From assembly GCF_003851045.1 (NCBI RefSeq), contig NZ_BFBX01000032.1, positions 55,172 through 96,364 of the forward strand: a stretch of 41,193 nt of DNA, in the 5' to 3' direction. Under the pieces are notes generated by a model. The model did not search any database. It was not told the origin of the DNA and saw nothing but the letters and a program-made list of their open reading frames with translations. The position numbers were made by a program, and so were the translations under genes. The stretch is from Paenibacillus sp. 598K (lineage in GTDB: Bacteria; Bacillota; Bacilli; Paenibacillales; Paenibacillaceae). Below, in pieces: positions 15,753 through 23,485 of the stretch (its first letter is position 1; each line of letters opens with the position of its first letter).

Positions 15753-15816
15753 TTCAACAAGTCCGCTTTCGATCACGAGTTGATCATGGAAGGCGGGCTT
15801 TGTTGTGATTTTTTTT
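15753..15816 (+). terminator. Terminator between lutR and lutABC
   Basis: A long stem pairs AACAAGTCCGC with GCGGGCTTTGTT, with GATCA/TGATC pairing inside, followed by eight T. It separates the aldolase-lutR unit from lutABC. Confidence 0.75.
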
Positions 15817-15845
15817 GTCATCCCCCTTTTCTTTTTCACAGATGT

Positions 15846-15861
15846 CTGATAACCTGATAAC
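15846..15861. promoter_or_regulatory. Tandem CTGATAAC repeat before lutA, operator candidate
   Basis: Two exact adjacent copies of CTGATAAC, flanked by ATGT on the left and ACAT on the right, lie 36 bases before the lutA start. The position is right for regulator binding, but no characterised LutR site is known to me for comparison. Confidence 0.3.
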
Positions 15862-15897
15862 ATATGAATTATACATTGCATGCAGAGGGGTTCAGCC

Positions 15898-16629
15898 ATG
15901 AAAGTATCATTGTTTGTCACCTGTCTGGCGGATAATCTGTACCCAGAGGTTGTTGAAAGCGTTGCCCGCATATTGACCGATTACGGCTGCGAGGTTGATT
16001 TCCCCGAAGCGCAGAGCTGCTGCGGTCAACCAGCGTTCAATAGCGGCTATCAGGACGAGGCGCGCGAGGTGTCGCGGCAGTTGATCCGGGCGTTCGAGCA
16101 TAGCGATTATGTCGTCTCTCCGTCCGGCTCCTGCGCCGGCATGGTGCATCATTTCTACCCGTATCTGTTCCGCGATGAGCCGGAGTGGGCAGCCAAGGCG
16201 GAGGCGCTGGTCGGCAAGATGTACGAATTCTCGCAATTTCTCGTCGGTGTGCTCGGCGTGACCGATGTCGGCGCATCCTTCCCGCACAAGGTTACGTATC
16301 ACCCGTCGTGCCACGGGATGCGACTGCTCGGAGTGAAGGATGAGCCGATGCAGCTGCTGTCCGCTGTCGCCGATATCGAGTATCAGGATCTGCCCAGTCG
16401 CGACGATTGCTGCGGCTTTGGCGGCACCTTCGCGATCAAGATGGCTGACATGTCGGAAGCGATGGTATGCGAGAAGGCAGCTAATGTGTGCAAGTCAGGA
16501 GCAGAGGTGCTGGTCGGCACGGATATGGGCTGCATGATGAATATCGGCGGCCGGCTCAACAAGGAAGGCAAGCCGGTGCGGGTCATGCATCTGGCGCAGC
16601 TGCTAGAGGAAGGGAGAGCGAAGCGATGA
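15898..16629 (+). CDS. lutA: L-lactate utilisation protein LutA
   Basis: Part of the three-protein LutABC iron-sulphur complex that oxidises L-lactate to pyruvate. The 243-residue protein carries two copies of the cysteine-rich CCG domain: AQSCCGQPAFNSG near residue 40 with SGSCAGMVHH near 80, and HPSCHGMRLLG near 140 with DDCCGFGGTFAIK near 170. These cysteines bind an iron-sulphur cluster and are typical of LutA/GlpC/HdrB-type subunits. The frame extends upstream to 15880, but AGAGGGG at 15884-15890 with 7-base spacing selects the ATG at 15898. The end overlaps lutB by 4 bases (ATGA). Confidence 0.95.
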   Translation: MKVSLFVTCLADNLYPEVVESVARILTDYGCEVDFPEAQSCCGQPAFNSGYQDEAREVSRQLIRAFEHSDYVVSPSGSCAGMVHHFYPYLFRDEPEWAAKAEALVGKMYEFSQFLVGVLGVTDVGASFPHKVTYHPSCHGMRLLGVKDEPMQLLSAVADIEYQDLPSRDDCCGFGGTFAIKMADMSEAMVCEKAANVCKSGAEVLVGTDMGCMMNIGGRLNKEGKPVRVMHLAQLLEEGRAKR

Positions 16630-18098
16630 GTGGACATGGCAATACGGCGGTAGACGAGCGGATCGGCAGCGGGCTGAAGTCGCGGACGAAGCATGCGCTG
16701 AACGACGAGTTCCTGCGCAAGGCGGTCGCGTTCACAACCGACAAGCTGAAGAACGGCCGGCTCCAGGCGATGGACACGTTTGGCGACTGGGAGGCCTGGC
16801 GCGAGCGCGGGCGGGCGATCCGTTCGCACACAATCGCCAACCTCGATTATTATCTCGGACAGTTCGCGGACAATGTCGTCCAGGGCGGAGGGAATGTATA
16901 CTTCTGCAAGGAAGGCAAGGATGCGGTACGGACATTCATGGACATCGCCGAGCGCAACAAGGCGAAGCTGGTCGCCAAGGGCAAGTCGATGGTGTCCGAG
17001 GAGATCCATTTGAACCAGGAGCTGGAGAAGAAGGGGATCGAGGCGATCGAGACCGATCTGGGCGAGTATATCCTGCAGCTGGCCCGCGAGACGCCGTCGC
17101 ATCTGATCATCCCGGCGATCCACAAAAACAAGCAGCAGATCGCCGAGCTGTTCACCGACGCCTCGGGCGAGCACTTCGAGCCGGAGACTAAGGTGCTGGC
17201 CGAGTACGCTCGCAAGAAGCTGCGCAATTACTTCCTGGAGGCGGATATCGGGCTCACCGGCTGCAACTTCGGCGTCGCCGAGTCGGGCTCGATCACGCTC
17301 GTCTCCAATGAAGGGAACGGCCGCATGGTGTCGACGTTGCCCAAAGTGCATGTCGTCGTCATGGGCATGGAGCGTCTCGTGCCGACCTTCGAGGACCTCG
17401 AGGTCGTGCTCAACCTGCTCGCCCGCAGCGCCACCGGGCAGAAGCTGACGACGTATACATCGATCCTGACCGGACCGAGGGCGAGCGGCGATCTGGACGG
17501 CCCGGAGGAGCTGCATGTGATCATCCTCGACAACGGCCGTTCGGAGCAGCTCGGCGACCCGATCTTCCAGGAGGTGCTGAACTGCATCCGCTGCGCTGCC
17601 TGTCTCAATGTGTGTCCGGTATATCGCCATGTCGGCGGCCATACGTATGGCTCTGTCTATAGCGGGCCGATCGGCGCGGTGCTGACGCCGCTCCTGCAGC
17701 AGGATATGAAGGAAGCGGGTACGCTGGCCTATGCCTCCAGCCTGTGCGGGGCTTGCTACGAGGCGTGTCCGGTGAAGATCCCGCTCCATGACATGCTCGT
17801 CCATCTGCGACATCGCAAGGTGAAGATGAAGCTGACGTCGCTGCCGGAGCGGATCGCCTTCAAGTCGTATCAGACGATCTTCGGCAACATCAAGCTCTAC
17901 AAGCTGGCGACCAAGTCGGCCTACTATATGCAGAAGCCGCTCGTGCGCGACGGCATGATCAAGGCCGGCCCGCCGCCGCTCTCGGGGTGGACGCAGTCGC
18001 GCTTCATGCCGATGCTGCCCAAGCAGTCGTTCCGCGACAAGTGGGGCGCGCTGCAGCAGGAGCTGGCGAGCAGACGGAAGGAGGGAGGCAAGCGATGA
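16626..18098 (+). CDS. lutB: L-lactate utilisation iron-sulphur protein LutB
   Basis: The 490-residue iron-sulphur subunit of the LutABC lactate oxidation system. The N-terminal two thirds form a LUD-type domain with LDYYLGQFADNVV, GLTGCNFGVAESGSI and VMGMERLVPTFED. Two ferredoxin-like cysteine motifs follow: C320, C323, C326, C330 (CIRCAACLNVCP) and C374, C377, C381 (CGACYEACP), for 4Fe-4S clusters. The longer frame from 16488 overlaps lutA extensively in another frame and is not a plausible start; the ATG at 16626 lies in the ATGA overlap with the lutA stop. Confidence 0.95.
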   Translation: MSGHGNTAVDERIGSGLKSRTKHALNDEFLRKAVAFTTDKLKNGRLQAMDTFGDWEAWRERGRAIRSHTIANLDYYLGQFADNVVQGGGNVYFCKEGKDAVRTFMDIAERNKAKLVAKGKSMVSEEIHLNQELEKKGIEAIETDLGEYILQLARETPSHLIIPAIHKNKQQIAELFTDASGEHFEPETKVLAEYARKKLRNYFLEADIGLTGCNFGVAESGSITLVSNEGNGRMVSTLPKVHVVVMGMERLVPTFEDLEVVLNLLARSATGQKLTTYTSILTGPRASGDLDGPEELHVIILDNGRSEQLGDPIFQEVLNCIRCAACLNVCPVYRHVGGHTYGSVYSGPIGAVLTPLLQQDMKEAGTLAYASSLCGACYEACPVKIPLHDMLVHLRHRKVKMKLTSLPERIAFKSYQTIFGNIKLYKLATKSAYYMQKPLVRDGMIKAGPPPLSGWTQSRFMPMLPKQSFRDKWGALQQELASRRKEGGKR

Positions 18099-18889
18099 GC
18101 ACTTCGTCCGAACGACGCGCGCCCGGCAGGATGACCGGTCGCGACGCCTTCATGACCCACATCGCCTCCCGTCTGGGACGCCGGACGCCGGGCCAGACGC
18201 CGCCGGAGCGGCCGTTCAAGGGAGCGCCGGAATTCTACACGCAGCGCCAGATGACGCAGGAGGAGCATATCGAGCAGTTCATGGCCAACTGGACGGCGCT
18301 GAGCGGCAAGGTGCTGGTCGTCAGCGAGGCGGAGGCGCCTGCCGCGGTGGCGGCCTATATCCGTCAGATCTGCGAGGAGCACGGGATCACGCGGATTACG
18401 CGCTGGGAGCATGAGGCGCTGATCGCGCTTGGCTTCGACGGACCCGTCCGCGAGGCGGGCATCGAGATCGTACCGTGGCGCGAGGACGGCGCGGATGGCA
18501 TCGAGCCTGGGGCGTCGCCGAGCGGCGTGGGCGGAGTGTGGCAGCAGCGAGAGCGGCTGCTGCGGGCTACCGAGACATGCAGACTTGGCATCGTCTGGCC
18601 AGATTACGCCGTCTCCTCGACCAGCTCGCTGGCGTTGTTCAGCCATGGCGGCAAGGGACGCTCGGTCAGTCTGCTAACGGACGCCCTGCTGGCCGTGTTC
18701 CGCGCAGATCAGCTGGTGTTCCGGATCGGCGAAGCGTTCGAGCAGTTCAAGCAACGCTATCCGGACGCGGTCGACATGCCGGCCTCGCTTAATCTGATCA
18801 CCGGCCCGAGCCGCAGCGCCGACATCGAGAACGATCTGACGATCGGCATCCACGGCCCGGGCAAGGTGCACGCCGTCATTATTCGATAA
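18095..18889 (+). CDS. lutC: L-lactate utilisation protein LutC
   Basis: The 264-residue LUD-domain subunit of LutABC. It shows the LutC pattern: AFMTHIASRLGR near the N-terminus, WTALSGKVLVV, then CRLGIVWPDYAVSSTSSLAL and the C-terminal LNLITGPSRSADIENDLTIGIHGPGKVHAVI, the family's most conserved run. GGAGGGAGG precedes the ATG, which overlaps the lutB stop by 4 bases, so all three lut genes are translationally coupled. A strong terminator follows. Confidence 0.95.
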   Translation: MSTSSERRAPGRMTGRDAFMTHIASRLGRRTPGQTPPERPFKGAPEFYTQRQMTQEEHIEQFMANWTALSGKVLVVSEAEAPAAVAAYIRQICEEHGITRITRWEHEALIALGFDGPVREAGIEIVPWREDGADGIEPGASPSGVGGVWQQRERLLRATETCRLGIVWPDYAVSSTSSLALFSHGGKGRSVSLLTDALLAVFRADQLVFRIGEAFEQFKQRYPDAVDMPASLNLITGPSRSADIENDLTIGIHGPGKVHAVIIR

Positions 18890-18913
18890 CAGACTGTCAG
18901 ACACCTGGGCGGC

Positions 18914-18952
18914 AGGACTGTCTCCACCTCGACGGGTGGGGCAGTCCTTTTT
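18914..18952 (+). terminator. Terminator of the lutABC operon
   Basis: AGGACTG (18914-18920) and CAGTCCT (18942-18948), with TCTCCACC/GGGTGGGG pairing inside, followed by TTTTT. Confidence 0.88.
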
Positions 18953-18960
18953 CATGTGGC

Positions 18961-18990
18961 ACGACACGCATCGCCGGGTAATGGTACAAT
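18961..18990 (+). promoter_or_regulatory. Promoter candidate for the 196-residue unknown gene
   Basis: ACGACA (18961-18966, 4 of 6) and TACAAT (18985-18990, 5 of 6) are 18 bases apart, upstream of the gene starting at 19044. Confidence 0.45.
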
Positions 18991-19043
18991 AGGCGGGGGA
19001 TTCACGAGTTTTATACATAAAGCGATCAAAGGAGGAATTATAT

Positions 19044-19634
19044 ATGGCTGGAACGACAACAATCGAAGATATCGTGGCGGTGCTGGAGGCGAGACGGCCG
19101 TTGCAGCCGCTGCAGCCCAGGCGCATCTGGGACGAGGCGCTCGATCGGCAGATCGCGGAGCTGCGCATCCACGACTTGGGCGCGCTCGCCGGCGAGACCG
19201 ACAAGATCTTGTCCATCCAGGCGGGACTGCATCTGTGGAATGATAGCCTGGACCGCTCGCATACGCTCTCGCAGGATCTCGAGCATCCGACCGGCAGCTA
19301 CTGGCATGGCATCATGCATCGGATGGAGGGTGACTTCAGCAATTCGAAATACTGGATGCGCCAGGCGGGCGAGCATCCCGCGATGCTAGAGCTGCATCGC
19401 GAATCACAGCAGTGGCTGCGTGAGCATGGCCAACTCGAATCGCTGGCAGAGAGTGAGGCCCTTCGCATTCTGTTTGCGTTGCGAGATGGAGAGGCATGGG
19501 ACCCCTACCGTTTCGTGGACGCCGTCGAGCGGCTGCAATACGATAGCCAGCCCGACGATCAGGTTCGTCAGGCGTTGGAGCAGCTGCAGTATATCGAGAT
19601 GCGCTGCTTGCTCCGCTACTGCCTCGCGGCGTAG
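19044..19634 (+). CDS. Conserved protein of unknown function
   Basis: A 196-residue soluble, mainly helical protein without signal peptide or membrane segment. Its most distinctive part is SYWHGIMHRMEGDFSNSKYWMRQAGEHPAM (about residues 93-121, quoted in two pieces: SYWHGIMHRMEGDFS and NSKYWMRQAGEHPA), an aromatic- and histidine-rich run that I associate with a conserved bacterial family lacking a known function. GGAGG lies 9-10 bases before the ATG. It is convergent with the minus-strand gene 12 bases downstream. The two His, the Glu and the aromatic residues could form a small-molecule or metal site, but that is speculation. Confidence 0.7.
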   Translation: MAGTTTIEDIVAVLEARRPLQPLQPRRIWDEALDRQIAELRIHDLGALAGETDKILSIQAGLHLWNDSLDRSHTLSQDLEHPTGSYWHGIMHRMEGDFSNSKYWMRQAGEHPAMLELHRESQQWLREHGQLESLAESEALRILFALRDGEAWDPYRFVDAVERLQYDSQPDDQVRQALEQLQYIEMRCLLRYCLAA

Positions 19635-19646
19635 CGGGATGCTGCA

Positions 19647-19952
19647 TCACAGTCCTGTGATCTCGCCCTCGCCGCGGATCGCCGCCGCCTGATGCCGGGG
19701 GTTGGCATGCAAATAGCCGCTCCCGGTCAAGCGTTTGCCGCCGACGGTGATCAGCTCCAGCTCGATGCCGATCTCCTCGGCGGTATAGAAGTGTTGCAGC
19801 AGCGCGTCATCGGCGATGCCGTCTACATCCAGATACCATAGCCTCGAGCCCATTTCGGTAACGACGACGAGCTGCGCGGACGCGAAGGTCGGCTGCCAGG
19901 TCTGGCGCTGCGTCGAACGGATGAGAATTTCGGCCAGTTCATATTGCTCCAC
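19647..19952 (-). CDS. Small conserved protein of unknown function
   Basis: A 101-residue protein read from a GTG start. GGAGGG on the minus strand (CCCTCC at 19959-19964) stands 6 bases before it, and a good minus-strand promoter lies at 19983-20011, so this frame is a real gene and not a shadow. The protein is acidic and looks like a small alpha/beta fold, with ASAQLVVVTEMGSRLWYLDVDG and IELELITVGGKRLTGSGYLHAN. No signal peptide, membrane helix or recognised domain. It converges with the unknown gene at 19044-19634. Confidence 0.7.
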   Translation of the reverse strand: MEQYELAEILIRSTQRQTWQPTFASAQLVVVTEMGSRLWYLDVDGIADDALLQHFYTAEEIGIELELITVGGKRLTGSGYLHANPRHQAAAIRGEGEITGL

Positions 19953-19982
19953 TCAGATCCCTCCTTCATTAATTCTTCATTT

Positions 19983-20011
19983 ACATTATCCGGGGCGCGT
20001 CCGCTTGTCAA
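19983..20011 (-). promoter_or_regulatory. Sigma-A promoter of the minus-strand small gene
   Basis: On the minus strand, TTGACA (20006-20011, perfect) and TAATGT (19983-19988) are separated by exactly 17 bases. Confidence 0.65.
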
Positions 20012-20157
20012 ATCGCTGCTCAATCAGATGGTTATTACAGGAAAAGAAAAGCTGGACAAGCGCTATCTCTTTGCTCCAATATAAAGAGGTCGCCCGTTAT
20101 CGAGATCGAGAAGCCGGCGCCAACACACGCTTAAAGCTATCGTCTCGGGAGGAACGC

Positions 20158-22281
20158 ATGTCCATTAACAGCGCAGAGAAGAAAACGATCTGGACGGCGG
20201 TGCTGGCCGTTCTCAGTCTGGTCGCTATATTGGGATTGCAAGACTGGTTGTATACCGACTTTGATTTGCATGCCTATATGCTGTTTCACAATGGCATTGA
20301 ATATATTACCTACGGTATCGGCTTCTCCATGCTACTGCTGGGCAGCATCTTCTTCGTTCATACGTTGACTGCACATCGGCTGTATCTGGCAGCGCTGTAT
20401 CTCATCGTCGGGATGATGGAGATTATGCATGTCTGGACCAATGAAGGGATGCCGCGGCATATGCCAATCGGCGATACCTCAGTTGGGCTGGTCTTCTCTG
20501 AGCTCGCCCAGGCGGTGGGAGCTGCAGGGCTATTTCTGATTTTTCGGACTCGTGACCGACCGGTGTCGGCGAGCCGGCGGCTGCCTGTACTGGCCGCTTC
20601 GGCGACGATCGGCATACTGCTCATTCTGACGATCAACACGCTCACGCTCCGTTGGGGAGACGCGCTGATGAGCGGCGAGTCGTGGATCGCCATCCGAACC
20701 TTGTCGGTGACGATAACCTTCTCCTGCCTCTCGATGGCGCTCTTTACGATCCTGTACCGCAACCGGACGGAGCGCCCGCCAGCGCTGCTGACGATCGTGC
20801 AAGCGCTGACGTGGCAGCTGGCTGCGGCAACGGCGATTGCGCTGTCGCAGACGACGACGGACTTCTATATGGTGGTCGGTCATCTCTACAAGCTGATCGG
20901 TTACTGCTATCTGATCAAAGGAATCTACCTCGTATCGGTGGAGGAGCCGTATCGTCGACAGAAGCTCGCAGAGGAGCGGATCAACTACCTGGCTTACCAT
21001 GATGAGCTCACCGGACTGTCGAATCGCCGGCTGCTCTCCGAGCAGATGAATCGGGAGCTATCGGCGGCTCGTGAACGCAGCTCGATGCTGGCGGTGCTGC
21101 TGCTCGATGTCGACCGGTTCAAAACGATCAACGACTCGCTTGGCCATCGTGTCGGCGATCGCATCCTGAACGCAGTGACCGAGCGGCTGCTGGCTGTTGT
21201 AGAACGTCGGGAGCATGTGTTCCGGATGGGCGGCGATGAATTTACGATCCTCCTGACTGATCTGGCCTCGCGGGCGGAGGCAGAGGAGACGGCTGCCCGG
21301 ATCGTCCAGAGCTTCTCGACGCCGATTCCGATGGAGCATAGCGAGTATCATATCACGGTCAGTGTCGGCATCTCTTTCTATCCCGAGGATGCCGACAATG
21401 TCGACGATCTGATCAAAAATGCCGACATCGCCATGTACAGCGCCAAGGCGCTCCGCAACGAATACCGGCTGTTCACGCCCGGCATGAATACGAAGGCGGA
21501 CGAGCGGCTGCTGCTGGAGAACGACATGCGGCGGGCGCTGGAGCAGCAACAGTTCTACCTGCTGTATCAGCCTCAGATGGAGCTGAGTACGGGGCGAACG
21601 CTCGGAGCCGAGGCATTGATCCGCTGGCGTCATCCCCAACGAGGCGAGCTGTCGCCGATCGCGTTCATCCCGATCGCCGAGGAGAACGGGATGGTGCTGC
21701 AGCTCGGCGAGTGGGTGCTGCGGGAGGCTTGTCGGCAGAACAAAGCGTGGCAAAACCAAGGCCTGCCGCCGATCACGGTATCGGTCAATCTGTCGATGCG
21801 TCAGTTTGCCCAAGCCGATCTGGTCTCCCGGGTGCAGGCCATTCTGGAGGAGACCGCGCTGTCTCCCCAATACCTTGAGCTGGAGATTACAGAGAGCATG
21901 ACCTCGGATGTCGATCATGCGATCGTCACCTTGACGGAGCTGAAAAAGCTGGGCGTGAAGATCAGCATCGACGACTTCGGCACGGGCTACAGCTCGCTGC
22001 TCTATCTGAAGAAGTTCCCGATCGACAAGCTCAAGATCGACCGTTCCTTTGTCTTCGAACTGACGGTAGGCAGCAGCGATGCGGCAATCGTCACAACGAT
22101 AACGATGATGGCGCGCCAGCTCGGTCTGCGGGTGACCGCCGAGGGCGTAGAGAACAGCGCCCAGCTTCAGTTTTTGCAGGAGCTGCAATGCGACGAAGCC
22201 CAAGGCTACTATTTTGCCAAGCCGCTGCCGACCGAGGAACTCCAGCGTTGGCTGGAGCTAGCGGGCGTTACGAGCGCCTAA
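20158..22281 (+). CDS. Membrane-bound diguanylate cyclase/phosphodiesterase (MASE-GGDEF-EAL)
   Basis: A 707-residue cyclic-di-GMP enzyme. Residues ~10-265 form about seven or eight membrane helices resembling a MASE3-type sensor (FHNGIEYITYGIGFSMLLLGS, then HVWTNEGMPRHMP). The GGDEF domain (~275-440) has an intact GGDEF at 358-362 and LLDVDRFKTINDSLGH. The EAL domain (~455-700) has EAL at 485-487, ITESM, DDFGTGYSSL, KIDRSF and TAEGVE, so both activities look possible; which one dominates cannot be read from sequence. The frame is open back to 19816, but that overlaps the minus-strand gene; GGGAGG at 20148-20153 sets the ATG at 20158. It is monocistronic with its own terminator. Confidence 0.92.
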   Translation: MSINSAEKKTIWTAVLAVLSLVAILGLQDWLYTDFDLHAYMLFHNGIEYITYGIGFSMLLLGSIFFVHTLTAHRLYLAALYLIVGMMEIMHVWTNEGMPRHMPIGDTSVGLVFSELAQAVGAAGLFLIFRTRDRPVSASRRLPVLAASATIGILLILTINTLTLRWGDALMSGESWIAIRTLSVTITFSCLSMALFTILYRNRTERPPALLTIVQALTWQLAAATAIALSQTTTDFYMVVGHLYKLIGYCYLIKGIYLVSVEEPYRRQKLAEERINYLAYHDELTGLSNRRLLSEQMNRELSAARERSSMLAVLLLDVDRFKTINDSLGHRVGDRILNAVTERLLAVVERREHVFRMGGDEFTILLTDLASRAEAEETAARIVQSFSTPIPMEHSEYHITVSVGISFYPEDADNVDDLIKNADIAMYSAKALRNEYRLFTPGMNTKADERLLLENDMRRALEQQQFYLLYQPQMELSTGRTLGAEALIRWRHPQRGELSPIAFIPIAEENGMVLQLGEWVLREACRQNKAWQNQGLPPITVSVNLSMRQFAQADLVSRVQAILEETALSPQYLELEITESMTSDVDHAIVTLTELKKLGVKISIDDFGTGYSSLLYLKKFPIDKLKIDRSFVFELTVGSSDAAIVTTITMMARQLGLRVTAEGVENSAQLQFLQELQCDEAQGYYFAKPLPTEELQRWLELAGVTSA

Positions 22282-22341
22282 GCGCCTCGGGGGAGCGTTC
22301 CGTTTGCAGCCGAATAAGGCCTAGGGCGAGCATGACATGCC

Positions 22342-22385
22342 ACAAGCCCCTCCCTCACAGCAACGTGAGAGAGGGGCTTGTTTTT
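22342..22385 (+). terminator. Terminator after the GGDEF-EAL gene
   Basis: ACAAGCCCCTC (22342-22352) and GAGGGGCTTGT (22371-22381), with CTCAC/GTGAG inside, followed by TTTTT. The opposite strand lacks a T run after the stem, so it mainly serves the + strand gene rather than nrdAB. Confidence 0.9.
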
Positions 22386-22411
22386 GCATAATGCAGGTTA
22401 CTGACACAGCT

Positions 22412-23449
22412 TTACAGATCGCCCCAGTTCAGGTTGGACGACTTGCTGTAGTTGGTCACCTTCTGCTCGAAGAAGTCGGTCTTCATGCCGTTCATGTTGC
22501 TGAAGCTCTCGACCCAGCGCATCGGATGCTCGGTGATCTCCGGGTAGAGGATGTCCAGCCCAAGCTTGCGCAGTCGCTCGTTGGACAGGTACTTGATGTA
22601 CTGGTCGATGATCTCGTTGGTGATGCCGGCGATCTGGTTGTTCGTGATGTACTGGCCCCATTCGATCTCGTGCTCGACGGCAGTCTTCATCATCTGACGC
22701 AGCTCCTCGACCAGCACCGGCGTGAACAGCTCGGGGTTCTCCTTGCGCACCTCGCGGAAGATGCCCTGGAACAAGGCCAGATGCGTCAGCTCGTCGCGCT
22801 GGATGTACTTGATCTCGGATACGGTGCCGAGCATTTTGCCCTGGCGGCCGAGCGCGTAGAAGAAGCTGAAGCCGCTGTAGAAGTAAATGCCCTCGAGAAT
22901 GTAATTCGCCATAATCGTCTTGACGAGATTTTGCGAGGACGGGTTGGCGATGAAGTTCTCGTACAGGTCAGTGATGAATCGATTGCGCTTGAGCAGGTTT
23001 TTGTCCTCGCGCCACAGGTTGTAGATCTGGTCCCGCACCTCCGCCGAGCAGACGCTGTCGAGGATGTACGAGTAGCTCTGGCTGTGCACTGCCTCCTGGA
23101 ACGTATGGACCGTCAGGATCAGATTGACCTCCGGCGCGGTGATGTACTCGTTAATATTGGGCAGGTTCGCCGTCTGCAGCGAGTCCAGGAAGATCAGGAA
23201 GCTGATAATCTTGTCGTAGCTGTTGCGCTCGGAGAGCGACAGGTTCCGGTAGTCCTTGGCATCCTGAGCCAGCGGGATCTCCTCAGGGATCCAGAAGTTG
23301 TTCATCATCGTCCGGTACATCTTGGTCGCCCAGTCATACTTGACATTGTTCAGCTCGATCAGGTTGGTCGTGTTGCCGCCGATCATCTTGCGCTTGCCCC
23401 AGTCGCGGTCGCCGTCCTCGTTGAACAGCTTCTTGCGCTGCAGTTCCAT
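22412..23449 (-). CDS. nrdB: Ribonucleotide reductase class I, small (beta) subunit
   Basis: Houses the dimetal-tyrosyl radical cofactor that starts ribonucleotide reduction in the large subunit. The 345-residue protein keeps all expected ligands: D89 (FLDSLQ), E119 and H122 (FQEAVHSQSY), E186 (YILEGIYF), and E220/H223 (RDELTH). The radical tyrosine is Y126, placed exactly as in E. coli Y122 (E-x2-H-x3-Y). The C-terminal tail SSNLNWGDL is the usual large-subunit docking peptide. TTG and ATG codons extend the frame to 23464, but GAGGAGG sits 6 bases before the ATG at 23449. It lies 36 bases after nrdA in one operon. Confidence 0.94.
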   Translation of the reverse strand: MELQRKKLFNEDGDRDWGKRKMIGGNTTNLIELNNVKYDWATKMYRTMMNNFWIPEEIPLAQDAKDYRNLSLSERNSYDKIISFLIFLDSLQTANLPNINEYITAPEVNLILTVHTFQEAVHSQSYSYILDSVCSAEVRDQIYNLWREDKNLLKRNRFITDLYENFIANPSSQNLVKTIMANYILEGIYFYSGFSFFYALGRQGKMLGTVSEIKYIQRDELTHLALFQGIFREVRKENPELFTPVLVEELRQMMKTAVEHEIEWGQYITNNQIAGITNEIIDQYIKYLSNERLRKLGLDILYPEITEHPMRWVESFSNMNGMKTDFFEQKVTNYSKSSNLNWGDL

Positions 23450-23485
23450 ACTCATCCTCCTCAAAATGTACAGATTAACAATTAT

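Noticed and set aside
19816..20157. N-terminal extension of the GGDEF-EAL frame
   Set aside because: It overlaps the minus-strand gene and its promoter; the ribosome site and family start favour 20158.
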